A stretch of 12,606 bases of DNA, from contig NZ_JAZGLW010000016.1 in the NCBI RefSeq assembly GCF_036409155.1, positions 1-12,606 of the forward strand, written 5' to 3'. Below the pieces are notes generated by a model, which saw nothing but the letters and a program-made list of their open reading frames with translations, searched no databases and was not told the DNA's origin. Position numbers and translations under genes: made by a program. Shown one piece after another: positions 1-6,438 of the stretch; the first letter of the stretch is position 1; each line of letters starts with the position of its first letter. Source of the DNA: Mycobacterium sp. 050128 (GTDB lineage: Bacteria; Actinomycetota; Actinomycetes; Mycobacteriales; Mycobacteriaceae).

Positions 1-242
1 GCTTGCAGGGTCGTGCCCGGTGCGTTCGATGTTGGCGAGCAGGGCTGAGGCGGTTTTCGGCCTCCGTCGCGCTCAATTGAAAGACATTGCAGCAACGTTA
101 AATTCGGGGGATATCCCACTAGAGGTCAAGTGGTCGGATTCGAATCCCTTCTCCGCTTACGTGGAAAGCCGCACTTGCTGACCTGCCGACTTTGTGGACC
201 GTCCAGGAAAGCTGACCGCAGCGCCACAGGGTCTATTTCGTC

Positions 243-586
243 TTATTGAGCTCCGCAGAGGTGCAGCGCAGTGTCTGGAGTCCGCGGATCGCTGGGTTGT
301 CTCGCCAGGTTGGGTTCCCGCAGAGTGAACTTGTGTTGGAGCGCTAATGCGATTTCGAGGCGGCACAATGCTGCACCGAGGCAGTGGTGAGTGCCGTGGC
401 CGAACGAGAGCGGCGCGGGCTCGGTCCGTTCTGTGGCGGAGTTGGTCGGGCTGATTGAAGACGGCCTCGTCGCGGTTGGCCACGGCAAGTACGACAAGGG
501 CAGGTTCGCGGGCGTGGATAGTCACGTCGCCGAACACGTGGTCGTGGGTGGCGGTACGCAACCGCGTGTGCGGGGCCGTCGAGGCG
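243..586 (-). pseudogene. Cytochrome P450 pseudogene, C-terminal fragment with two frameshifts
   Basis: This is the decayed 3' third of a P450 gene, clearly paralogous to the intact P450 at 2234-3430. It aligns with residues from about RLDGPA (residue 279 of the intact protein) to the stop. One frame holds LDGPAHAV, a second holds MRTATHDHVFGDVTIH and AVANRDEAVFNQPDQL, and a third holds the haem-binding stretch PLSFGHGTHHCLGAAL and the stop near 243. Direct comparison with the intact copy shows a net 2-base loss around 555-565 and a net 1-base gain around 420-440. The I-helix, the ExxR motif and everything upstream are missing, and similarity stops abruptly near 586. The fragment cannot make a P450 although the Cys-ligand motif survives. 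Whether it arose by duplication of the local P450 or from a separate but related gene cannot be told from the window. Confidence 0.88.
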
Positions 587-727
587 ACTCAATCCCAGGT
601 CGCGCTGAGACAGCAGGCTGCTAAGCGCCAAGGCAGCCGGGCCAAAGGGTATGGAATCGAGCCCTAGCTACAGCGCCCGGCCAGGTACTAAATGGTTGCT
701 GCTCACGGTATTGTCCGAACCTAAGCT

Positions 728-1147
728 ATGGGACCAATGAAGCTTCGAGCCAGATTAGTGAGGCAGGCAGCCCCGTTCCTGGTGCCGGGGGAGGAACTGC
801 ACGCGGTTTTTCGGGCGCAGTCCTGCTTTGGACTTCGCGAAGCGAGAGCCGCTCGGCTTCCGCTGTGGCATTCAATTGTCGTTACCGATCGCGCAATTCT
901 GGTCCTCGATCTATCTCCGCTCAGACGCCAGCCTACCCGCGTGCGGCTACGGGAAGGCCGCAACGTGTACTTTGGATGCTCACGTAGGCTTACCTTCGAC
1001 GATCAGAACTATTGGGTGTCAAGCGCTTTCAATCACGAAATCGCTGCTGCGGATGCCGCCCTGGTTGAGATGCTGCGCTGGAACGACATCAAGGATGTCC
1101 GACTGCCAGACCAGCGTCATGCGAGGCGCATTGTCCCACCCTTCTGA
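728..1147 (+). CDS. Small conserved-looking actinobacterial protein, PH-like
   Basis: A 139-residue soluble protein with no signal peptide or membrane segment. It has the order KLRARLVRQAAPFLVPGEEL, then AVFRAQS, a beta-rich core around WHSIVVTDRAILVLDLS, then RLTFDDQNYWVS and a C-terminal AADAALVEM helix. This PGEE...AVFRAQ...VVTDRAILVLD pattern resembles short actinobacterial hypothetical proteins with a pleckstrin-homology-like fold; that match is from memory and no function is known. Two starts are possible, ATG 728 and ATG 737. No good ribosome binding site precedes either one. A TAAGCT hexamer at 722-727 fits a TAnnnT -10 box, so a nearly leaderless transcript starting at the second ATG is possible. 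A strong hairpin lies 92 bases past the stop. The gene is flanked by decayed DNA on both sides and may be the only intact gene of the left flank. Confidence 0.6.
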   Translation: MGPMKLRARLVRQAAPFLVPGEELHAVFRAQSCFGLREARAARLPLWHSIVVTDRAILVLDLSPLRRQPTRVRLREGRNVYFGCSRRLTFDDQNYWVSSAFNHEIAAADAALVEMLRWNDIKDVRLPDQRHARRIVPPF

Positions 1148-1239
1148 CCGGTACAACGACCCACTGACGCCCAGTTGGTCGAGGAATTGGGTGGGCACTT
1201 CTGAGCGGAATCTAATCGACGCGGGCCACGTCTGAATAA

Positions 1240-1280
1240 GTGATGGCCGTCCCTGCGGTCTCCCCGGGGACGGCCATCAC
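1240..1280 (+). terminator. Perfect 14-bp hairpin downstream of the PH-like gene
   Basis: The arm GTGATGGCCGTCCC at 1240-1253 pairs perfectly with GGGACGGCCATCAC at 1267-1280 around a 13-base loop. It lies 92 bases after the stop of the plus-strand gene ending at 1147. There is no T-run after it, which is common for actinobacterial intrinsic terminators. As a symmetrical structure it would work on either strand. A protein-binding site or the footprint of a lost mobile element are alternatives. Confidence 0.55.
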
Positions 1281-2233
1281 ACCGCAAACCCCGGGTTACT
1301 GGCCGGCGATGGTCGCTGCTCTCCTGCGCATGACACGGCCGATGCCACCTGGCTGGTGTCCAAATCCGACGAGCTACAAGACGCCCCTGCCCTGCTCACC
1401 GGCGCTCTGGGCGTGGCTGCGCTGATCGTGATCAACTCCCGCGCCGAGCACCGATAACAACAACAGACACCGCGGCCTGCCGGTCTGATTTGGGGGAGTG
1501 GGTTGCGTTGTAGCTCAACTGTTTCGGACCAACCGATCGCGAATATTGTTATCTTGCAATATATCTGGAAAACGATCTGGATAATTGCGCGTGGAAGGTG
1601 ACCATGGCATGAGGAGGGAGCTGGGGCGTACCCTCTGCCCCGCAGGTCGATCTGATTAATCAACTCCGACGCGGAAGGCGAATCATCAGCAAGGAATCCG
1701 AGTTTGAAGAGGAAGTTCAAGAACAGCGATCACGCGTGTCCTTCGGACAGCCCAGCTCTCCACGCCTTCTACACGTGGCTGCCCGACGCAGGCCATCCGG
1801 CGCAGTTCAGCCCCTATCGACGGGGGACGCTCAACGTTGGCCGCGGCCATGGCGCGCACCAACGCGCGGAAGCGGCCGCCAGTTCGATTGAGAGCCCGCG
1901 CGCGATCCGTTGACCGCCAGGTTCGATGCGATAAACGTCAGCTTCACATAGAGCGAACAACCACTAAATACGGTGGCGCACAGCATGATAACGAGCGGGA
2001 CGGCCTTCGGTTGACATGGCGGAGGAGCGCTACACTGGATATCGGTGATATCACGTTCGGTCGAATTCATCGACCACGACCGAACGAGCTAGGTCCAGGC
2101 TTGTTGCTCCCGTTGGGCGACGCAGTTGAAACGCGCTCGCGGGTGCGTCGATTCCCCAACAGGGAGAGGCGCCGAACGCCTTGGCGCTGCGGCGAGCTAC
2201 GTCATTATCCTGATCGGCGAGCGAGTTTTGAAT
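1281..2233. other. Gene-poor decayed stretch
   Basis: No convincing gene is visible over about 950 bases. A short plus-strand frame ending with TAA at about 1457 reads LQDAPALLTGALGVAALIVI then NSRAEHR. It looks like the end of a small membrane protein but has no clear start. An AT-rich patch at 1541-1590 holds an inverted repeat (ATATTG at 1543-1548, CAATAT at 1557-1562) and a direct repeat ATCTGGA (1563-1569, 1575-1581). This is the kind of sequence expected of a promoter or operator, but no gene follows it. A weak 5-bp hairpin (2169-2173 with 2183-2187) lies downstream of the P450 stop and could end the operon. Confidence 0.5.
1831..2070 (-). pseudogene. Possible remnant of a small membrane protein
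   Basis: A 79-codon minus-strand frame contains one hydrophobic segment, VPLVIMLCATVFSGCSLYVK, followed by LTFIASNLAVNG and then NWRPLPRVGARHGRG. The order (hydrophobic segment with a GxxLYV-like turn, then WRP and a basic run) is reminiscent of the first part of DUF1772-type membrane proteins. Everything downstream that such a protein needs is missing. There is no good ribosome binding site and the frame ends in basic low-complexity sequence. It is more likely a fossil or a chance frame than a working gene. Confidence 0.2.
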
Positions 2234-3430
2234 TCACCCATGGCATGGGCTGTCGAAGACGCAGGGGAGCGTTTGGGGTCCGCGGATGGCGGGGTTGTCT
2301 CGCCATGTCGGGTTGCCGCGGAGGGTAGGACGGCGTGCCACGACTTGCTGTAAGGCTATGGCGGTTTCGAGGCGGGCGAGCGCTGCTCCGAGGCAGTAGT
2401 GCGCGCCGTGGCCGAAGGTGAGTGGCGCGGGTCCAGCGCGATCGGTGTGGAGTTGGTCGGGTTCGTTGTAGACGGCGGGGTCGCGGTTGGCGGCGGCCAG
2501 TATGACGAGCGCGGGTTCGCCCATGTGGACGGTGATGTCGCCGAACGCGTGGTCGCGTGTGGCGGTGCGCATTACGGCTTGTGCGGGGCCGTCGAGGCGT
2601 AGCAGCTCGGTGATCAATTGATCGTTGACCGCGTCGATGGTCTCGATGGCCGGGATGCCGTCACGCTGGGGTGTCAGGAGTCGAACCATTGCTGTGCCCA
2701 GGAGGTTTGCGGTTGTTTCGTGGCCGGCGATGGCGATGATGATGGCGGTGGTGACGACGTCGTCGAGTTCGAGGTCGGTGTCGGCGGCGATGAAGCTGAG
2801 CAGGTCTTCGCCGGGATGGCGGCGGCGGTCGGCGGCCAGGGGAAGAAAGTCGGTCAGCAGTGTGGCTACCGCTGCCATTCCGTCGTCGATGGCGGCCCCG
2901 CCGCTGATGCCGCTGAGCATTCGGCTGATCGCGGGCGACTCCGCACGAAGCAACCGGGCCGAGTCGATGTCGAGACCCAACCAGGCCGCGGCGACCGCAA
3001 TCGGTAGCGGCAGAGCGATTTCCGTCATGAAGTCGAACTCGACTCCGGTGGCGAGATAGTCGACGGTTTCGCCCGCGATCGCGTCGATGCCTTCGCGGAG
3101 ATTGTTTATGAAGGATCGTGTGAAGACGTCTCGAACAGAATCGCGCAGCCGCGTATGGTCAGCGCCATCAGTGAATAGGATGTTGCGGCGCAACATATCT
3201 GGATTCGTCGCCTGTAAGGCGGCCGGGCTGTTGGGGTTTGCCAACGGGCTGCTTGTCCAGCCCGGCCCGGCCAGGATCCGGCGGGCGGGGTGGTAGCCGA
3301 GGATCAGCCAGGCTGCGGCGGTGTCGTTCCAGACCACTTCGCCTTGGCGGCGGCAAGCTTCGTAGAACGGGTAGGGGTCGGCGGGATCCCACGGTAGGCG
3401 TGCGGTGGTTTGGGTGTCAGGGGTGGTCAT
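2234..3430 (-). CDS. Cytochrome P450 monooxygenase, last gene of the ABC1 operon
   Basis: A complete bacterial class I P450 of 398 residues, the usual size for the soluble family. Visible landmarks, numbered from MTTPD, are the C-helix DHTRLR (91-96), the I-helix oxygen-activation motif AGHETT (235-240), ExxR as ELLR (275-278), and the haem loop FGHGAHYCLG (339-348) with Cys346 as the iron ligand. It should hydroxylate a hydrophobic substrate using electrons from a ferredoxin and reductase encoded elsewhere; no redox partner is in the window. The ATG at 3428-3430 was chosen because it matches the normal P450 N-terminus. It overlaps the upstream kinase stop by 14 bases, which points to translational coupling. 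A start at 3490 would bury 20 residues inside the kinase gene. A GGAG lies 12 bases upstream of the ATG. The substrate is unknown. Confidence 0.95.
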   Translation of the reverse strand: MTTPDTQTTARLPWDPADPYPFYEACRRQGEVVWNDTAAAWLILGYHPARRILAGPGWTSSPLANPNSPAALQATNPDMLRRNILFTDGADHTRLRDSVRDVFTRSFINNLREGIDAIAGETVDYLATGVEFDFMTEIALPLPIAVAAAWLGLDIDSARLLRAESPAISRMLSGISGGAAIDDGMAAVATLLTDFLPLAADRRRHPGEDLLSFIAADTDLELDDVVTTAIIIAIAGHETTANLLGTAMVRLLTPQRDGIPAIETIDAVNDQLITELLRLDGPAQAVMRTATRDHAFGDITVHMGEPALVILAAANRDPAVYNEPDQLHTDRAGPAPLTFGHGAHYCLGAALARLETAIALQQVVARRPTLRGNPTWRDNPAIRGPQTLPCVFDSPCHG

Positions 3431-4832
3431 GGTGGTCCAATGCTCCGGGTAGACCACGCTCGCGGACCCAAGCATGGTGCGCTTTACCAAGTTCGGTGAC
3501 CGGTTCGGCGGTCCCGTCCATGTCGTCGAAGATGGCCCGGATCGGCATGGTGGCGAGCAGGTCGGCGCACACGCTGAAGACGGCGAGCTGAATACGGGGG
3601 ATGAACACGTAGTCCTCGGGCGCGTACATGCGGTTGACCGGATGGCCGGGGTCGCGCAGGTCGAATAAGCCGCGAACGGTGCGCGCGATGGTCTCGGGCG
3701 TGTAGGTGGCGGGCTGTGGTGCTGAGGCGATCTCGTAGTTGATCTCCGAGTGCCACTGCAGGAGCTCGTCGGCGGTCAGGTCGGAGTCGGCGTCGAGGAA
3801 GCCGGCCTGCACAGCCAGGTCGCGATAGTCGTACTTGCGGCCCTCGACCATGGCGCGGGTCATGGCGACCCAGAGCCAGCGTTGGAGTTCGGGCAGCACC
3901 TTCACGCAGCCGAAGTCGACGAAACCGACGGTGCCGTCGCTGTTGAAGCGGTAGTTGCCGGGGTGAGGGTCGGGGTGCAGCAGGTTAGCGTGCCGGAAGT
4001 TGCCGTGGCTGAACCGCACGATGGCTTCGGCCCAGGTGTTTTTGAGGTCTTGGTCGGCCTGTTGTGCTGCGGCCCAGTCCATTCCGTCGAGATAGATCAT
4101 GGTGAGTACCCGATCCGTGGACGCTTCAGGAATGACGTCGGGGATACGGATGAACGGGTGGCCCCGGTAGAGGTCAGCGAATGTGGTGATCATGGCGGCT
4201 TCGTGGCGATAGTCGATCTCCTCGGAGATTCGCGCCGCTGCTTCACGCGCCACCGTCCGAACATCAACCCCGAGGCCTGACGCGGACATCATGAAACGCA
4301 GCAGCGTCGCCAGCAGCTCGGTGTTGGCCAGATCGTCGCGGATCGCTTGCCCGACACCGGGGTATTGAATTTTGACGGCAACCTCGCGACCGTCATGCAG
4401 GACGGCGCGGTGCACCTGGCCGATCGATGCGGCGGCCATCGGTTCCTCGGCGAACTGGGCGAACTGGGCGACCGCGCGACCGAGTTCGGCATCAAGGACT
4501 TCGCGGACCAGCGCGGGGTGCATCGGGGGAGCGTCAGCCTGCAGCCGGTTCATGGCTTTCTGGTAGGGCCAGAACCCGCCCGTGCCCAAGGCGCGGGTGT
4601 CGACCATCGACATGATCTGGCCGGCTTTCATCAACACGCCCTTGGAGTGGCCGAGCAGTTCGGTGTAACGCTCGGCGGTGCGCGCGTGGAACCGCTCGAC
4701 GGCGCCGTCATTGCCGGCCTTTTCGCGAAGTCCGGCCACCAGTCGGCCGCCGGCAGCGCGGGCGGTAAAGGCCGCCAGCGGCATGGTGCGGCGGATCCGC
4801 CCGCGTGGTACGGGAGCGTCGTTGGGCTGCAT
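3417..4832 (-). CDS. ABC1/UbiB-family atypical kinase, copy 1 (next to the P450)
   Basis: A 471-residue ABC1 (UbiB/ADCK-type) protein-kinase-like ATPase. The family hallmarks are all present: KxGQ as KAGQ (69-72), the Ala-rich loop AAASIGQ (133-139) in place of a glycine-rich loop, the ATP-binding lysine in VAVK (K154), the ExD element EEIDYRHEA (E205, D207), the catalytic loop HPDPHPGN (286-293) and DFG (306-308). Known members (UbiB, COQ8) use ATP to support lipid quinone biosynthesis, probably by making hydrophobic intermediates accessible, rather than by phosphorylating proteins. No transmembrane helix is obvious. A GGAG lies 10 bases before the ATG. The stop overlaps the P450 start by 14 bases. 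This copy is a patchwork: its N-terminus resembles copy 2 and its middle and C-terminal part resemble copy 3. Confidence 0.93.
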   Translation of the reverse strand: MQPNDAPVPRGRIRRTMPLAAFTARAAGGRLVAGLREKAGNDGAVERFHARTAERYTELLGHSKGVLMKAGQIMSMVDTRALGTGGFWPYQKAMNRLQADAPPMHPALVREVLDAELGRAVAQFAQFAEEPMAAASIGQVHRAVLHDGREVAVKIQYPGVGQAIRDDLANTELLATLLRFMMSASGLGVDVRTVAREAAARISEEIDYRHEAAMITTFADLYRGHPFIRIPDVIPEASTDRVLTMIYLDGMDWAAAQQADQDLKNTWAEAIVRFSHGNFRHANLLHPDPHPGNYRFNSDGTVGFVDFGCVKVLPELQRWLWVAMTRAMVEGRKYDYRDLAVQAGFLDADSDLTADELLQWHSEINYEIASAPQPATYTPETIARTVRGLFDLRDPGHPVNRMYAPEDYVFIPRIQLAVFSVCADLLATMPIRAIFDDMDGTAEPVTELGKAHHAWVRERGLPGALDHHDHP

Positions 4833-4838
4833 TGTGTT

Positions 4839-4934
4839 TCAACTCCGACTGTCGTTTTGTGAGGGGCGGCTCGTTGATGGTTGGTAGCACCGAAGAGCCA
4901 AGGACACCTTCTGGTTAATGTCAGGGGTGGTCAT
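4839..4934 (-). CDS. 31-codon spacer frame between kinase copies 2 and 1 (scar or leader peptide)
   Basis: A short frame starts with an ATG that overlaps the stop of kinase copy 2 by 14 bases, exactly as the P450 ATG overlaps copy 1. It encodes MTTPDINQKVSLALRCYQPS and 11 more residues, then stops 6 bases before the ATG of kinase copy 1 and in the same frame. The first five residues, MTTPD, are identical to the P450 N-terminus, after which the sequences diverge. It may be the trimmed start of a P450 copy lost during tandem duplication. It could also act as a coupling leader that carries ribosomes into the next kinase. No family match is recognised. Confidence 0.35.
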   Translation of the reverse strand: MTTPDINQKVSLALRCYQPSTSRPSQNDSRS

Positions 4935-6336
4935 GGTGGTCCAATGCTCCGGGGAGGCCGCGCTCGCGGACCCAGGCGTGGTGCAGCTTGCCCAGCTCAG
5001 TAACCGGTTCGGCGACACCGTCGAGGTCATCCATGATGGCTCGAGTCGACAGCGTCGCCTGCAAGCCCGCGGCCACACTGCACCAGGCGAGTTGGACCCG
5101 ATTGACGAAGACCAACCATGGCGGCGAAGTGAAGTGGGCCACCGGATGGCTGGAATCGCGAATGTCGAACATCCCGCGGATCGTGCGGGCCGTGGCATCG
5201 GGTGTAAAGGTTACCGGCTCAAGCGTGTTCGAACCTTCGGGCGCCGTGTCTGTAATCCATTGCTGCAGATCATCGGCGCTCAGCGGTGTGTCCGCGGAGA
5301 GCATCCCCAGCTGAATCATGAGGTCGCGGAAGTCATCCTTGCGGCCCTCGATAGAAGCGCGCTGCGCTGCCACCCAGAGCCACCGCTGCTTCTCGGGAAA
5401 GTTTTGGGTGCAGCCGAAATCCAGGAAGCCGACGGTGCCGTCGGCCTTGAATCGGTAGTTCCCCGGATGGGGGTCAGCGTGCACGAGGTTGGCATGTCGG
5501 TAGTTGCCGTTGATGAAACGCGTGATCGCTTCGGCCCAGGTGTTTTTCAGATCCTGGTCGGCGCGTTGCGCAGCCGCGTAGTCCATCCCGTCGAGATAGG
5601 TCATCGTCAGCACCCGCTCACTGGACGCTTGCGGAATGACCTCAGGGATGCGGATAAATGGGTGGCCGCGATAGAGCTCGCTGAAGGCGGTGATGGTCGC
5701 GGCTTCGTGGCGGTAGTCGACCTCCTCTGCAATCCGCGCTGACGCTTCCCGCGCAAGGGCCCGGACATCGACGTTCATCCCTGCGGCCGCGGTCGCGAAC
5801 CTCATAAACGTGGCAACCAGCTCGGTGTTGGCCAGATCGTCTCGGATCGCCCGAGCCACGCCGGGATACTGGATTTTGACGACAACGTCGCGGCGGTCGG
5901 ACAGCACCGCGCGGTGCACCTGGCCGACCGATGCCGCGGCTAACGGCTCATCGGAGAACTCGGCGAAATGCTGGACAGCAGAACCCAGTTCCTCGTCGAG
6001 GACTTTATGAACGAGCGTCGGGTGCATCGGTGGGGCGTCAGCTTGGAGCCGAGCCAAGGCTTTCTGATACGGCAAGTATCCGCCGGTGCCCAGCGCGCGG
6101 GCATCCACCATCGACAAGATCTGGCCAGCTTTCATCAGGACACCCTTGCAGTGACCCAGTAGTTCGGTGTAGCGCCCGGCGGTGCGCTCATGAAACCGCT
6201 CAACCGCGTCGTCATTGCCGGTTTTTTCCCGAAGTCCGGCCACGAGTCGGCCGCCGGCAGCGCGGACGGTAAAGGCTGCCAGCGGCATGGTGCGGCGGAT
6301 CCGCCCGCGTGGCACGGGAGTGTCGTTGGGGTGCAT
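4921..6336 (-). CDS. ABC1/UbiB-family atypical kinase, copy 2 (middle)
   Basis: Also 471 residues from MHPNDTP, and collinear with the other two copies. It keeps KAGQ (69-72), AAASVGQ (133-139), K154 in VVVKIQYPG, EEVDYRHEA (E205, D207), HADPHPGN (286-293) and DFG (306-308), so it should be an active ATPase. It is the most divergent copy in its C-terminal third: DFGCTQNFPEKQ where the others have DFGCVKVL, and TDTAPEGSNTLEPVTFTPDA and VAHFTSPPWLVF where the other two agree with each other. This suggests a different partner or substrate surface. The ATG at 6336 was chosen by homology with the other copies, with GGAG 10 bases upstream. The reading frame is open further upstream through the spacer to an ATG at 6438, which would add 34 residues. 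Confidence 0.92.
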   Translation of the reverse strand: MHPNDTPVPRGRIRRTMPLAAFTVRAAGGRLVAGLREKTGNDDAVERFHERTAGRYTELLGHCKGVLMKAGQILSMVDARALGTGGYLPYQKALARLQADAPPMHPTLVHKVLDEELGSAVQHFAEFSDEPLAAASVGQVHRAVLSDRRDVVVKIQYPGVARAIRDDLANTELVATFMRFATAAAGMNVDVRALAREASARIAEEVDYRHEAATITAFSELYRGHPFIRIPEVIPQASSERVLTMTYLDGMDYAAAQRADQDLKNTWAEAITRFINGNYRHANLVHADPHPGNYRFKADGTVGFLDFGCTQNFPEKQRWLWVAAQRASIEGRKDDFRDLMIQLGMLSADTPLSADDLQQWITDTAPEGSNTLEPVTFTPDATARTIRGMFDIRDSSHPVAHFTSPPWLVFVNRVQLAWCSVAAGLQATLSTRAIMDDLDGVAEPVTELGKLHHAWVRERGLPGALDHHDHP

Positions 6337-6438
6337 GGTGTTTCTACTCCGACCGTCGCTTTGTGATGAGGGGCTCGTTGATGGCTGGTAGGAGCCAAGA
6401 GCCAAGGACACCTTCTGGTTAGCGTCAGGGGTGGTCAT
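6337..6438 (-). other. Spacer frame fused in frame to kinase copy 2
   Basis: This is the counterpart of the 31-codon frame before copy 1. It starts MTTPDANQKVSLALGSYQPS at the 14-base overlap with the stop of kinase copy 3. Here the expected stop is lost: the sequence reads AGT AGA AAC ACC ATG, where the other spacer has AGT TGA AAC ACA ATG. Translation from 6438 would therefore run straight into kinase copy 2 and give a 505-residue form. No GGAG precedes this ATG, whereas the other two junctions have one, so the longer form may be poorly made. Both kinase-kinase gaps are exactly 88 bases. Confidence 0.5.

Noticed and set aside
1..75. Minus-strand frame running off the left edge, reading TASALLANIERTGHDPAS
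   Set aside because: It has coding-like character but only about 24 codons, a stop directly upstream and no start codon. A relaxase or replication-protein fragment is possible but cannot be supported.
116..150. tRNA-like 3' segment with a TTCGAATCC T-loop motif, next to a 5-bp hairpin
   Set aside because: The palindrome GGATTCGAATCC (136-147) mimics a T-arm, but position 53/61 would be A-C, other stem pairs fail, and no acceptor, D or anticodon arm can be folded around it. At most it might be a degenerate attachment site.
1277..1720. 147-codon minus-strand frame
   Set aside because: No recognisable motif, Cys/Ser-rich composition, no ribosome binding site, and it runs across a perfect hairpin and an AT-rich patch. 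Likely chance.
1837..2328. 163-codon plus-strand frame rich in arginine
   Set aside because: Arg-rich low-complexity product typical of a non-coding frame in GC-rich DNA; it runs into the antisense strand of the P450.
3431..3490. Upstream start for the P450 adding 20 residues
   Set aside because: It would lie wholly within the kinase copy 1 coding sequence, and the added residues are just the kinase C-terminus read in another frame. MTTPD at 3430 fits the family N-terminus.
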